From Bacteroidota bacterium (GTDB lineage: Bacteria > Bacteroidota > Bacteroidia > Bacteroidales > Paludibacteraceae), in contig JAFNAV010000005.1 in NCBI GenBank assembly GCA_017860345.1, positions 22,325 to 86,324 on the forward strand: 64,000 bases of DNA. Reading direction: 5' to 3'. Within the stretch, counting starts at the first letter, position 1. Each line of letters begins with the position of its first letter. Shown piece after piece: positions 34,582-42,506 of the stretch. The position numbers and the translations under genes were made by a program. The notes under the pieces were generated by a model. That model saw nothing but the letters and a program-made list of their open reading frames with translations. It was not told the DNA's origin and did no database searches.

Positions 34582-35280
34582 ATGAATGATAATGATACAA
34601 AAAGACTTTCAAGACTTATAGCAATCTTAACTCAGTTGCAAACAAGACGTCTTGTAACTTCTACTAAACTTGCTCAAAAATTTGGAGTTAGCACAAGAAC
34701 AATTTATAGAGATTTAAAAGCATTAGAACAAGCAGGTGTTCCAATTTTGACAGAAGACGGTAAAGGTTATTCATTGATGGAAGGTTACAGAATTCCACCA
34801 ATTATGTTTACCGAAAACCAAGCAAACGCATTAATCCTTGCTGAACAATTGGTTTTAAAAAATAAAGACAGCTCATTAATTGATGATTATGCCGAAGCCA
34901 TTGACAAAATAAAAGCCGTTTTAAGACAAACTGAGAAAGACAAAGCGAACTTACTATCATTAAGAACAAAATTTGCAAAACTTGATAACTACGAAATTAA
35001 GAGCAACATATTATCTACTTTACAAATTGCAATTACCAATTTTTATCTTGCAAATTTTCAATACATCAACGCAGAAAATAAAGAGAGTAAAAGAACTGTT
35101 GAGCCTTTTGCTTTATTAAATATTTCGGAAGGTTGGTTATTGGTTGCCTATTGCCGTCTGCGAAATGAATTTCGTTATTTTCGGTTAGACAGAATTCAAA
35201 AACTGCAAGTTCAACAAGAAAATTTCACACCTCATAAAATGACGTTACAAGATTTTTTTGAAAAATATCACAACCATTAG
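34582..35280 (+). CDS. YafY-type transcriptional regulator (HTH + WYL), 232 aa (cassette K)
   Basis: An N-terminal winged helix-turn-helix (LAQKFGVSTRTIYRDLKALE, residues about 30-49) is followed by GVPILTEDGKGYSLMEGYR, the typical wing of HTH_11/DeoR-like WYL regulators. The WYL core lies near 180-210 (LLNISEGWLLVAYCRLRNEF with FRYFRLDRI). The ATG is 54 bp after the crossover point. It probably represses the next two genes by binding the TGACA/TGTCA palindrome at 35290-35305; WYL domains sense small ligands or nucleic acid. Codon use is as AT-rich as the rest of the array. Confidence 0.85.
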   Translation: MNDNDTKRLSRLIAILTQLQTRRLVTSTKLAQKFGVSTRTIYRDLKALEQAGVPILTEDGKGYSLMEGYRIPPIMFTENQANALILAEQLVLKNKDSSLIDDYAEAIDKIKAVLRQTEKDKANLLSLRTKFAKLDNYEIKSNILSTLQIAITNFYLANFQYINAENKESKRTVEPFALLNISEGWLLVAYCRLRNEFRYFRLDRIQKLQVQQENFTPHKMTLQDFFEKYHNH

Positions 35281-35288
35281 AGATACCC

Positions 35289-35324
35289 TTGACATACAGT
35301 TGTCAGTAGCCCATTTTACTTTTG
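35289..35324 (+). promoter_or_regulatory. Promoter and probable WYL-regulator operator
   Basis: TGACA and TGTCA form an inverted repeat 6 bp apart (35290-35305), directly downstream of the regulator stop codon. TACTTTTG at 35317-35324 matches the -7 consensus, and the palindrome covers the -33 position. Regulation by the adjacent YafY-type protein is inferred. Confidence 0.55.
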
Positions 35325-35353
35325 TGGCACAATCAATAAAAAAACAAAAAAAT

Positions 35354-35776
35354 ATGCTACAAAAAATTTCAAAAATCAGTTGGATAGGAGTATTCCTCTC
35401 TTTAGTATTTTACTCTTTTCTCGGTTGGCTTTGGTTCACTGTATTGTTCCCAAACCAATATGCTGGTACATTAGATAAATTGGGAATGATGCCTGCAAAG
35501 CCAGACCCTATTTATTTTTATGGACCAGTTTTGGCAATTTTGCCTACAATAATTACAACAGCTTTGTTGATGGTAGTGCTAAATATCAACAAAAGAAAAG
35601 CAGCAATTGAATTTGCCTTAGTTATAGGCTTGGGTTTTTTGGTTGCCAATACATTTAATATTGCCATTAACCCCAATATTCCACATCCAATGACTTATGG
35701 ATTGTTAGTTGGTGGATTTCAATTGATTAGTGTATTAGTATCTTGCCTTATTTTGCAAGCAATGCGTAAAAAATGA
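35354..35776 (+). CDS. DUF1761-like membrane protein, 140 aa (cassette K)
   Basis: The ATG at 35354 is preferred because the longer frame starts inside the regulator gene. Four hydrophobic segments are visible (SWIGVFLSLVFYSFLGWLWF, YGPVLAILPTIITTALLMVV, AAIEFALVIGLGFLVANTFN, GGFQLISVLVSCLILQ), and LGWLWFTVLFPNQY with a later NIPHPMTYGL fits the small DUF1761-type membrane proteins. Function is unknown. Its stop codon overlaps the start of the next gene by four bases (ATGA), so the two are translationally coupled. Confidence 0.65.
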   Translation: MLQKISKISWIGVFLSLVFYSFLGWLWFTVLFPNQYAGTLDKLGMMPAKPDPIYFYGPVLAILPTIITTALLMVVLNINKRKAAIEFALVIGLGFLVANTFNIAINPNIPHPMTYGLLVGGFQLISVLVSCLILQAMRKK

Positions 35777-36372
35777 ACAGACAAGCAATAGAAGAATTCT
35801 ACCCTGAGTCCAAACAGCATTTGAGAGAATGGTTACAAAAAAATCATTTAATAAAAGAGGCTGTTTGGCTTATTTTTTATAAAAAACATACAGGAAAACC
35901 TTCAGTTGCTTGGACTGATGCAGTTGACGAAGCTCTATGTTTTGGCTGGATAGATAGCAAAGGGGAAACCATAGACAAAGATACATTCAGACAATATTTC
36001 TGTAAACGCAAGGCAACAAGCACCTGGAGTAAAATAAACAAACAAAAAATTGACACCTTAACTGCAAAAGGATTAATGGCAGAGGCAGGTTTTAAGGTAA
36101 TTGAAATTGCCAAGCAAAATGGCTCCTGGACTATTTTGGACGAAGCAGAGGAACTGAGTATACCAGTAGAATTGGAAAAAGCTTTCGAAAAATTTGAGAA
36201 TTCAAAAGACTACTTTTCATCATTAAGTAAAAGCAAGAAAAAGGTTTTACTATATTGGATTGCTCTTGCTAAAACAGAAACGACACGACAAAAACGAATT
36301 TTAGAAATTGCAGAAAACGCTTCGCAAAAACAACAGCCGAAACAATTTAGACCGAAAGAAAAAGGTATTTAA
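35773..36372 (+). CDS. YdeI/OmdA-family protein, 199 aa (cassette K)
   Basis: The N-terminal half (EAVWLIFYKKHTGKPSVAWTDAVDEALCFGWIDSKGE region) is the conserved core of the YdeI/OmpD-associated family, with the CFGWIDS motif. The C-terminal part (FENSKDYFSSLSKSKKKVLL, then WIALAKTETTRQKRILEIAE) is the helical OmdA region. In E. coli YdeI-type proteins have been linked to peptide resistance, but the mechanism is unclear. It is coupled to the DUF1761-like gene by an ATGA overlap. Full length for the family. Confidence 0.75.
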   Translation: MNRQAIEEFYPESKQHLREWLQKNHLIKEAVWLIFYKKHTGKPSVAWTDAVDEALCFGWIDSKGETIDKDTFRQYFCKRKATSTWSKINKQKIDTLTAKGLMAEAGFKVIEIAKQNGSWTILDEAEELSIPVELEKAFEKFENSKDYFSSLSKSKKKVLLYWIALAKTETTRQKRILEIAENASQKQQPKQFRPKEKGI

Positions 36373-36436
36373 TCAAGTCGAATTAGGTTTTGTTGCAAAA
36401 CACCAACAGATTCACATCCCAGTCACAAAACGATAA

Positions 36437-36793
36437 TTATTTTCCAATTATTTTCTTTCGGTGCTTGGCACCCCATGCTGAGAGATTTTTGATTACAGTT
36501 TGTAATTCCTGACCATATTCAGTGAGTTCATACTGAACAGTAATAGGCTGAGTATCCAAAACTGTTCTGGTTACAAGTTGATTTACTTCCATATCTTTCA
36601 ACTCCTTACTTAACATTTTATTTGATATTCCATCAACATCAGCCAATATATCAGAAAATCGTCTTTTGTTACGATAACATAATACCGCAAGTATGGATAT
36701 TCGCCATTTCCCGTTTAATACATCCATAGCATCATGTACTGCCATTATTTGCATTTTACAGTTTTCTTTACTTGGAAAATTTTTGTTTGCCAT
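36437..36793 (-). CDS. HxlR-family transcriptional regulator, 118 aa (cassette K)
   Basis: A small winged-helix protein with VLNGKWRISILAVLCYRNKR, FSDILADVDGISNKMLSKEL and RTVLDTQPITVQYELTEYG, the standard HxlR blocks. A cysteine near residue 12 (SKENCKMQ) sits where redox-sensing HxlR proteins carry theirs. It is the only minus-strand gene in the array and is divergent from the nitroreductase gene, with two GTTACTTAGT operators in between. I infer control of both genes in response to reactive or quinone-like compounds. Confidence 0.85.
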   Translation of the reverse strand: MANKNFPSKENCKMQIMAVHDAMDVLNGKWRISILAVLCYRNKRRFSDILADVDGISNKMLSKELKDMEVNQLVTRTVLDTQPITVQYELTEYGQELQTVIKNLSAWGAKHRKKIIGK

Positions 36794-36795
36794 TT

Positions 36796-36871
36796 GTTAC
36801 TTAGTTAACTGAAGGTAACCATTACATTTCGTTACTTAGTAACAAAAGTAAACAAATATTTCCTAATTTTG
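36796..36871. promoter_or_regulatory. Divergent HxlR operators and nitroreductase promoter
   Basis: GTTACTTAGTTAAC (36796-36809) and GTTACTTAGTAAC (36831-36843) are near-identical palindromes 35 bp apart. TAATTTTG at 36864-36871 is a -7 box for the nitroreductase, and the second palindrome overlaps its -33 position. The first abuts the regulator start, consistent with autoregulation. Confidence 0.65.
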
Positions 36872-36895
36872 CACAAAAAATAAACAATAAAAAGT

Positions 36896-37543
36896 ATGGC
36901 AATATTAGAAGAATTAAAGTGGCGGTATGCTACTAAGAAAATGAATGGGCAAATTGTTCCACAAGACAAAATAGATTACATATTAGAATCGGCAAGATTA
37001 GCACCTTCTTCCTCCGGATTACAACCCTATCGCATTTTTGTAATAAGCAACCGAAACAAGTTGCAAGAAATCAAAGAAAATGTTTTCAAAGATTTCCCTT
37101 TCAATCAAGGACAGATAAATGATTGTTCACACTTATTGGTTTGGGCATCTTGGGACAATTACACGCCCGAAAGAATAAGAAAAACGCTATTAAATACCTC
37201 AAGACAAAGAGGCTTACCTGACTTGTCGTCAGAAGATTACCAAAAGAGACTTTGGTCTTTTTTTGAACCCAAAGGAGATGAATGGCATAAAAACCATTGT
37301 GCAAAACAAGCATACATTTCATTCGGCATGGCTATGGTAGCAGCAGCTGAACAAAAGGTTGATGCAACGCCAATGGAAGGTTTCAACTTTAATAAAATGG
37401 ATAAGATTCTTGGACTAAAAAAATTAGGATTAAAAAGTATAGTATCACTACCTCTTGGCTACAGAGACGAAGAAGGTGATTGGCTTATTAAATTGCAAAA
37501 AGTAAGAACCCCAAAAGATGAATTTATAACTGTTATAGCTTGA
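36896..37543 (+). CDS. Nitroreductase-family NAD(P)H-dependent flavoenzyme, 215 aa (cassette K)
   Basis: WRYATKKMNG at the N-terminus and ESARLAPSSSGLQPYRIFVI (residues about 31-50) are the FMN-binding blocks of the nitroreductase family. Helix AYISFGMAMVAAAEQKVDAT with PMEGFN, and LPLGYRDEEGDW near the C-terminus, complete the fold. Such enzymes reduce nitroaromatics and quinones with FMN as cofactor. It is controlled by the adjacent HxlR protein, judging by the operators. It is the last gene of a 3.15-kb cassette that ends at GGCATATAAC six bases past the stop codon. Confidence 0.85.
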   Translation: MAILEELKWRYATKKMNGQIVPQDKIDYILESARLAPSSSGLQPYRIFVISNRNKLQEIKENVFKDFPFNQGQINDCSHLLVWASWDNYTPERIRKTLLNTSRQRGLPDLSSEDYQKRLWSFFEPKGDEWHKNHCAKQAYISFGMAMVAAAEQKVDATPMEGFNFNKMDKILGLKKLGLKSIVSLPLGYRDEEGDWLIKLQKVRTPKDEFITVIA

Positions 37544-37548
37544 AAAAA

Positions 37549-37683
37549 GGCATATAACAACGGTTTGGCAAAGGTGGCGGAGTAGAACTTCGGATGACAA
37601 GTTTTTCGCAAATTTGAAGTCCGTGCTTTGTACGAAGATTTGTGGTAAAATCACCACCTTCGCCAAGCCGCAAAACGTTAGCA
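37549..37683 (+). repeat. attC-like site 9 (third type), end of cassette K
   Basis: GGCATATAAC, AACGGTTTGGCAAAGGTGG and, on the far side, CCACCTTCGCCAAGCCGC followed by GTTAGCAGC. GGTTTGGCAAAGGTGG and the far arm agree at 14 of 16 positions, with a few unpaired bases as in true attC stems. An inner region of about 65 nt forms the apex. Confidence 0.8.
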
Positions 37684-37712
37684 GCAATCAAAAAAATCCC
37701 TTTGAGTTACGA

Positions 37713-37766
37713 AGCTAACGACAAAAAGTGAATATTGAAAATCAAAGACCTATGTGGTCGTTAGTC
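37713..37766 (+). repeat. attC-like site 10, end of an 83-bp geneless mini-cassette
   Basis: AGCTAACGAC and GTCGTTAGT are near-perfect inverted arms around 34 nt. Together with the crossover at 37677 they delimit an 83-bp unit with no gene. It may be a bare site left by deletion. Confidence 0.55.
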
Positions 37767-37892
37767 AGAATCTTAAAAAAAGGAAAACCCATTTACAGCT
37801 TGAAATAGCTCACATTATCAATATCGGATTTCTTGTAGCGGGTGAACTCGACGACTTTCTGACAAGTTGTGGAGACAAAGTAAGAGCAAAAT

Positions 37893-37932
37893 CAAAAAAT
37901 AATGAGAGCGAAGGTAGTTTTTGTGCAAACTC
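37893..37932 (+). repeat. Partial second-type recombination site
   Basis: CAAAAAATAATGAGAGC, AAGGT and GTTTTTGTGCAAACTC repeat the element at 34484-34525 with few changes, but the final CTCG/TTA boundary is missing. It is probably a decayed cassette end. The rest of 37767-38019 holds no gene I can support. Confidence 0.5.
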
Positions 37933-38019
37933 ACAAAGATGTACATAGCGACAAGAAAGCTTAAAATGAAACAAAAAAAATAGAGATTAAAGATAAATAT
38001 AAAATTTAAATTCAACGTA

Positions 38020-38748
38020 ATGAGAGTTGCAGTAGCCCAGATAAAGGCGATAAAAGGAAATGTTGATAAAAACATTGAAAATCATTTAAGGTGGATAAAA
38101 CAAGCAATTCGGAATAATGCGGATATGCTGGTTTTTCCTGAGTTATCAGTAACTGGGTACGAACCTGATTTAGCGGTGAATCTTGCAACCAATCAAGACG
38201 ACTCGAGATTGGATGAGATTCAAAGTTTAAGTGATAAAAATGGAATCACAATTGGAGTTGGATTACCAACTAAAAACGAGAGTGATACACTTGTAAGTAT
38301 GATAATTATTCAGCCTCACAAGGAGCGGATAACCTATTCAAAACAGTATTTATATCCACCGGAAGAACCAATTTTCAAAGCCGGTAAAAATCCTCTTGTC
38401 TTAAATTTTGAAACAGAAATTGTATCTCCTGCAATTTGTTACGAAACGTCGAATAAAGCGCATTGCGAGTTTGCAAAACGAAACAAGGCGACCGTTTATA
38501 TAGCAAGTGTCTTAAGCTCAATTAATGGAATTGATACTGAACTAAAAAAACTGTCTGACATAGCTAAAAACAATAATTTGGTAACATTTATGGCAAATTA
38601 TGTTGGTGAATCAGGAGGGTATCAATGCGCAGGAAAATCTTCTGTTTGGGACACAACTGGAGAACTGATTGGGCAACTTGACAGCGAAACAGAGGGAATA
38701 CTAATTTACGACACTCAGACAAAAGAAATTGTAAAGGGAACAAAATAA
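38020..38748 (+). CDS. Carbon-nitrogen hydrolase (nitrilase superfamily), 242 aa (last cassette)
   Basis: The Glu-Lys-Cys triad is visible: Glu41 in FPELSVTGY, Lys at about 108 in YSKQYLYPPEEP, and Cys at about 141 in SPAICYETSN. The N-terminus MRVAVAQIKAIKGNVDKNIE is the typical first strand. Members cleave amides, nitriles or carbamoyl groups in the cytoplasm. At 242 residues it is slightly short but has all core blocks. It is AT-rich like the other cassette genes and abuts the last attC-like site. Substrate unknown. Confidence 0.85.
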   Translation: MRVAVAQIKAIKGNVDKNIENHLRWIKQAIRNNADMLVFPELSVTGYEPDLAVNLATNQDDSRLDEIQSLSDKNGITIGVGLPTKNESDTLVSMIIIQPHKERITYSKQYLYPPEEPIFKAGKNPLVLNFETEIVSPAICYETSNKAHCEFAKRNKATVYIASVLSSINGIDTELKKLSDIAKNNNLVTFMANYVGESGGYQCAGKSSVWDTTGELIGQLDSETEGILIYDTQTKEIVKGTK

Positions 38749-38750
38749 AC

Positions 38751-38951
38751 TGCCCAGAACTCAAACCTATGTTCACAAGCTGGCTGACTCCCGATAAGTC
38801 GGGACAAGCTGTGCACTTGGCAGTCCCGATAGAGCACGGGAGCGTCCGCATTAGCTTCGCTGATTTTCGATTTACTTTATCCGCCGTGGCGGACAGTGAA
38901 CGCACTCTCCGCCAGCTGGCGGACTAATGCCCTTAGCCCCGGTGGTTATGG
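38751..38951 (+). repeat. attC-like site 11 (composite long form), right end of array
   Basis: It begins TGCCCAGAAC and carries the short-type modules (ACAAGCTGGC, CCCGATAAGTCGGG, ACAAGCTG), then the long-type modules (CCCGATAG, GCATTAGC, CCGCCAGCTGGCGG, TAATGCCC) and ends AGCCCCGGTG, GTTATGG. At about 200 bp it looks like a fusion of two site types. The 160 bp after it hold no gene that I can support, then the glycan block resumes. Confidence 0.65.
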
Positions 38952-39112
38952 GTAAGTTTAAAAAATGAACAATGGTAAAAGTTGAAATAGCCTCCGGCAG
39001 TTATCAAACAACGACCGGCATTAACATATAAAGCTACTGCATTAACAAAAGCTATATAAACATGGAAAAGATTATTAAACTCGACAAAACCGTTTTATAG
39101 TAAACACGCTGA

Positions 39113-42100
39113 TTATTTCAACGCATCGGTAATTTTCAGTTTCGATAAAGTAGGTGATGATCCCACCTCAACTCCATCTACCAATACTCTGAGGCCTTTG
39201 CCCAAATGGTAACGGTCGCCATGCTTATCCCAAACAATAGTCAGGTTTCTGCCATGGTACGATATATTGTCTAAACAAAACCAGTCCCATTTTCCATCGG
39301 GCAACAGCGGGTTTAGTTCAATGGTGTTGTCGGCACGGGGGCGCAGACCCACAAGTCCGGTTATAATCAGGTCGTTGAAGGTGGAATGGTTGTAGTACCT
39401 GCTGCGCTCCTGATCGCCTTTGAGCCAGTATCCGGTTATTTCATCCAAATATTCACCAACATAGGGCAATCCGCGATGATACTGTGACTGAACCAATTTC
39501 TCTAAATGACTGAAATAAACGCTGTCGTTGGTGGCAGTTTGCTGATAATTATTCATGAAGTTGGCCATGGCAGTGAGTACCTGCGAGGTAGCAAAAGGCC
39601 AGATGGCTCCATCCCATTCACATTTTCCAACGCCCCGTGTACGGAACTCAGGATGGCGACGCTCGGCCGTAGTCATGCCGTAAGGCGCTGAGAAACCTTT
39701 TTCGTCGGCCAGTTGCTTCCAGGCTCCGTCGTATTTACTGTTGTCGGGCATATTGAAATACCAGGGTAAATAACCTATAAACTCGCGTACATTGGCTAAT
39801 GAATCGGTACGCATGGTTTCGAAAAAACCCAGCTTTTCACCCCAAAGTTTAGTTTCCACCAGATTTTTGATGGTATCGGCTTTCGATGCATACAGTTTTG
39901 ATTTTTCGTCGTTTCCTGCCATTTTTTCGATAATTGCCAACGCTTTAGCGTTGCCATACATATAGCTGTTGATGGTTGGTCGCGCGAATTGTTTTTTCCG
40001 TCCGCCGCTAATGGTTTCTTCCATGCCGTCCTGTACATCGCCCTGCCAGTACAAGCCGTTCTTTAAGCGATGAGTCGACTCCCACCGTTGGTACTCCTGC
40101 TCCATATCTTTCAGCATATCAAGCAGAAAAGTTTTATTTCCGGTAACGAAATACTGATTCAACTGCGCATCGATATTCCAGGAGCTGAAGCTCATCATCT
40201 TTTTCATCGGAGCGCCCTCGTTGCCCCGATACCATGTGCGGATACCCTGATTGATATAAGTTGTGTCGCGCAGCCAGCGGCTTTCGTAGATATGATGTCC
40301 CAAAGCACACGAAATAAGATTGTATTTGTCGGCATAACTCCGATTTACCAAAAACTCGGTAAAAGCATAACCCACCGGAGTTTCTTTGATGTGCTTGCGC
40401 AAAGTCCACCAGCGGTAATAGAACATTTCTTCAAAATTATGTTGTGGACATTCGAACAAAGGAATATTTTTTTCCATCCACTGAGCAGACTGACTGTTTG
40501 GAATAGCCTGAACGATATTTTCGTCTTCCATGTTGTTGAAATAATCAACGTAATGTCTGAAATCAGAAAATTTTAGTACCGACGCTGTACTGTTTATATC
40601 CAACGATTCGGTTTTAAAATCGGCAATGCGGTACACCGTCAGCGGAGCCTGTTCGCCGGCATTGGGTAAGTCGTAATCCTGATCGGCAGGCGTATCGGGT
40701 GTAGGGAATGTACGCGGCTCGCCAGTAGTGAAGGAAACACGCTCTATAGCAGCCACTGGAGCATAAAACATACGGGTCCCAGCTTTTTTTCCATCGATAT
40801 AAACAGTAAGGCTGCGATTTTCTACCGATAGTTGGGCTGTAATATTGTAAGTCTTATTGGGCTCGTATTTCATCAGATTGCCGTAACGCGAACCCCCTTT
40901 GGCTCGTACCGAACCATCGGGCATAAACTCGACACGCGAACAAGCAATGCCTTTATCATCCAGAAATTCAATACGCAGCAAACCCTTATCAGTCTGAGCA
41001 GCCTGCACCGCAAACGACACTTTCAGCTCGCGCGATGCAGGTATCTTGCGTTCTGCTTTCGCATAGTCAAAAGGATCTTTATCAGCCAGTGTCAGCCAGC
41101 TCTTCTGATTTATTTTTTCAAGCGATACAGGTGCCCAGAGTGGAGAATAAATATTCCAATCATTCAGCTCGCTCAATTTTGAATACTTATCCAACTGGTC
41201 GTTGGCATGGGTTGTAGGACTTATTTTTACAGACACCGGAATGCGCGATACCCACATATCTTCTTTGTTTACGCTGTAGGTTACCCACAGATTTTTGTCG
41301 TACGGTATGCCGTTACCTTCCTGTATACCCCGGGTGTACTGCGGGCCATACGATTTGTAATTTCCTCCGTAGCGCATTGGCGTAATTTCGCCATGAACCA
41401 GATTCAGCGTTGTGTAATTCAATCCATCAGCCGAAGTGGAAATAGCTAATGGCCAGCGAAATTCCGAAGGGTTATAAACCGTGGCATAACTTCCATCAGT
41501 GAGGCGCTGGCCCCATATTTTAGCATTACTATTAACAAAGCCTTTGGCGCGTTCTACAGGCTGAAGCCAGGTTTTTCCTCCGTCTTCGCTGATAGATGTT
41601 AGCGCATGTTTCCACAAAGAAGCCACTTTACCATCCGGTAAATGATAATAGCAAAAGGCTTTATAACCCTTGTCTAACGGAATGAGTTTATCGCCACGGT
41701 CAGCTTCTTCCACCCATTGCATCATGTAGAGCGGATTGTCCAGAATTTCCTGACATGCAGCGCGAAAAGCCTTATCCTTACTTTTTAAAAAGTGAGGATA
41801 ATCGGTATTCTTTTCGTTAAATCCGTGATTGTAATATATAAAATAGATAGGGCCAAAAGAGCCATCTTTTTTTATTTCGCGCACCACACGTCCAATGCCG
41901 TTACCGTCGTTAGGATCGTCTTTTTTGTCTAATGCCACTCCGTAATTGGCCATAGTTAAGAGCTTACCCGATTTTGAAACATAAAACCCGACGCGTTGGT
42001 GCATAATGGCAGTCAGATTTTTGGCAACTCCCGGGTACTCAGGTTTAGTAAAACCATCAGGCACTTTGTAAATAGGGAAAAGTACCTGCGGATTTGTCCA

Positions 42101-42433
42101 TGTATAACCATCGACAGAAGTTTGCAGAAATGTTTGCGAAGGCGGAATGTGTTCGCCCACCTCGCCGCTCAGGTACTGAAGGTAAAATTTACCGTTCCAG
42201 TAAGCCAGCATGGGCTGATGATTGTAAGTCCAGCCATTGCAGTTCGATGCGTCGGGGTGCTGACGGTTAGCGCGCATTACCTGTATATTATGCACACCCA
42301 CCACCGGCGACAGCTGCCCGTCGTGATAAGCAGGGTTAGACAAAGTAGTGCCGGTATAATGAATTTTGTTTTGTGCCTGAATACCCAATGTCGGGATTAT
42401 AAAAACCGAAATAAGAAAAAATATACGTTTCAT
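39113..42433 (-). CDS. Two-domain secreted hydrolase, GH143-GH142 type (1106 aa)
   Basis: Signal peptide MKRIFFLISVFIIPTLGIQA. Residues about 30-420 are a sialidase-like propeller with an Asp-box (SISEDGGKTWLQP). Residues about 440-620 form a jelly-roll insert (LRIEFLDDKGIACSRVEFMP, LTVYIDGKKAGTRMF). From about 640 an (alpha/alpha)6 barrel of the MGH1/GH63 type follows (EEMFYYRWWTLRKHIKETP, CEWDGAIWPFATSQVL, YHRGLPYVGEYLDEITGYWL). Length and order match BT1020 of B. thetaiotaomicron, a GH143 Dha-hydrolase joined to a GH142 beta-L-arabinofuranosidase of RG-II chain D. It is probably transcribed with the GH43 gene 73 bp upstream. The family call is from memory of the architecture. Confidence 0.7.
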   Translation of the reverse strand: MKRIFFLISVFIIPTLGIQAQNKIHYTGTTLSNPAYHDGQLSPVVGVHNIQVMRANRQHPDASNCNGWTYNHQPMLAYWNGKFYLQYLSGEVGEHIPPSQTFLQTSVDGYTWTNPQVLFPIYKVPDGFTKPEYPGVAKNLTAIMHQRVGFYVSKSGKLLTMANYGVALDKKDDPNDGNGIGRVVREIKKDGSFGPIYFIYYNHGFNEKNTDYPHFLKSKDKAFRAACQEILDNPLYMMQWVEEADRGDKLIPLDKGYKAFCYYHLPDGKVASLWKHALTSISEDGGKTWLQPVERAKGFVNSNAKIWGQRLTDGSYATVYNPSEFRWPLAISTSADGLNYTTLNLVHGEITPMRYGGNYKSYGPQYTRGIQEGNGIPYDKNLWVTYSVNKEDMWVSRIPVSVKISPTTHANDQLDKYSKLSELNDWNIYSPLWAPVSLEKINQKSWLTLADKDPFDYAKAERKIPASRELKVSFAVQAAQTDKGLLRIEFLDDKGIACSRVEFMPDGSVRAKGGSRYGNLMKYEPNKTYNITAQLSVENRSLTVYIDGKKAGTRMFYAPVAAIERVSFTTGEPRTFPTPDTPADQDYDLPNAGEQAPLTVYRIADFKTESLDINSTASVLKFSDFRHYVDYFNNMEDENIVQAIPNSQSAQWMEKNIPLFECPQHNFEEMFYYRWWTLRKHIKETPVGYAFTEFLVNRSYADKYNLISCALGHHIYESRWLRDTTYINQGIRTWYRGNEGAPMKKMMSFSSWNIDAQLNQYFVTGNKTFLLDMLKDMEQEYQRWESTHRLKNGLYWQGDVQDGMEETISGGRKKQFARPTINSYMYGNAKALAIIEKMAGNDEKSKLYASKADTIKNLVETKLWGEKLGFFETMRTDSLANVREFIGYLPWYFNMPDNSKYDGAWKQLADEKGFSAPYGMTTAERRHPEFRTRGVGKCEWDGAIWPFATSQVLTAMANFMNNYQQTATNDSVYFSHLEKLVQSQYHRGLPYVGEYLDEITGYWLKGDQERSRYYNHSTFNDLIITGLVGLRPRADNTIELNPLLPDGKWDWFCLDNISYHGRNLTIVWDKHGDRYHLGKGLRVLVDGVEVGSSPTLSKLKITDALK

Positions 42434-42506
42434 TGGTATGTGTATCTGTGTTTTATACTTTAAAAATAACCTACCCTTTACAAATATCGTAAAAAGATTT
42501 TCTGAA

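Larger units (their letters stand above)
24673..38945 (+). mobile_element. Integron-like gene cassette array without visible integrase
   Basis: Roughly a dozen units, each an AT-rich gene or genes followed by an imperfect inverted repeat ending in GTTAGN or GTTATN. Twelve boundaries are placed at the G/TT positions 24672, 25721, 26559, 27487, 30728, 31730, 32717, 32854, 33446, 34526, 37677, 37760 and 38945 (with the first as entry site). All genes but one read on the plus strand. In several units the first bases after G/TT are complementary to the AAC-ending box at the unit's own end, as required by cassette circularisation. No intI gene is in the window, so it fits a cluster of attC sites lacking an integrase. 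Confidence 0.75.

Noticed and set aside
24673..38945. Array as transposon or group II intron remnant
   Set aside because: No transposase or reverse transcriptase, and boundaries follow G/TT with cassette-specific complementarity, which favours integron-type recombination.
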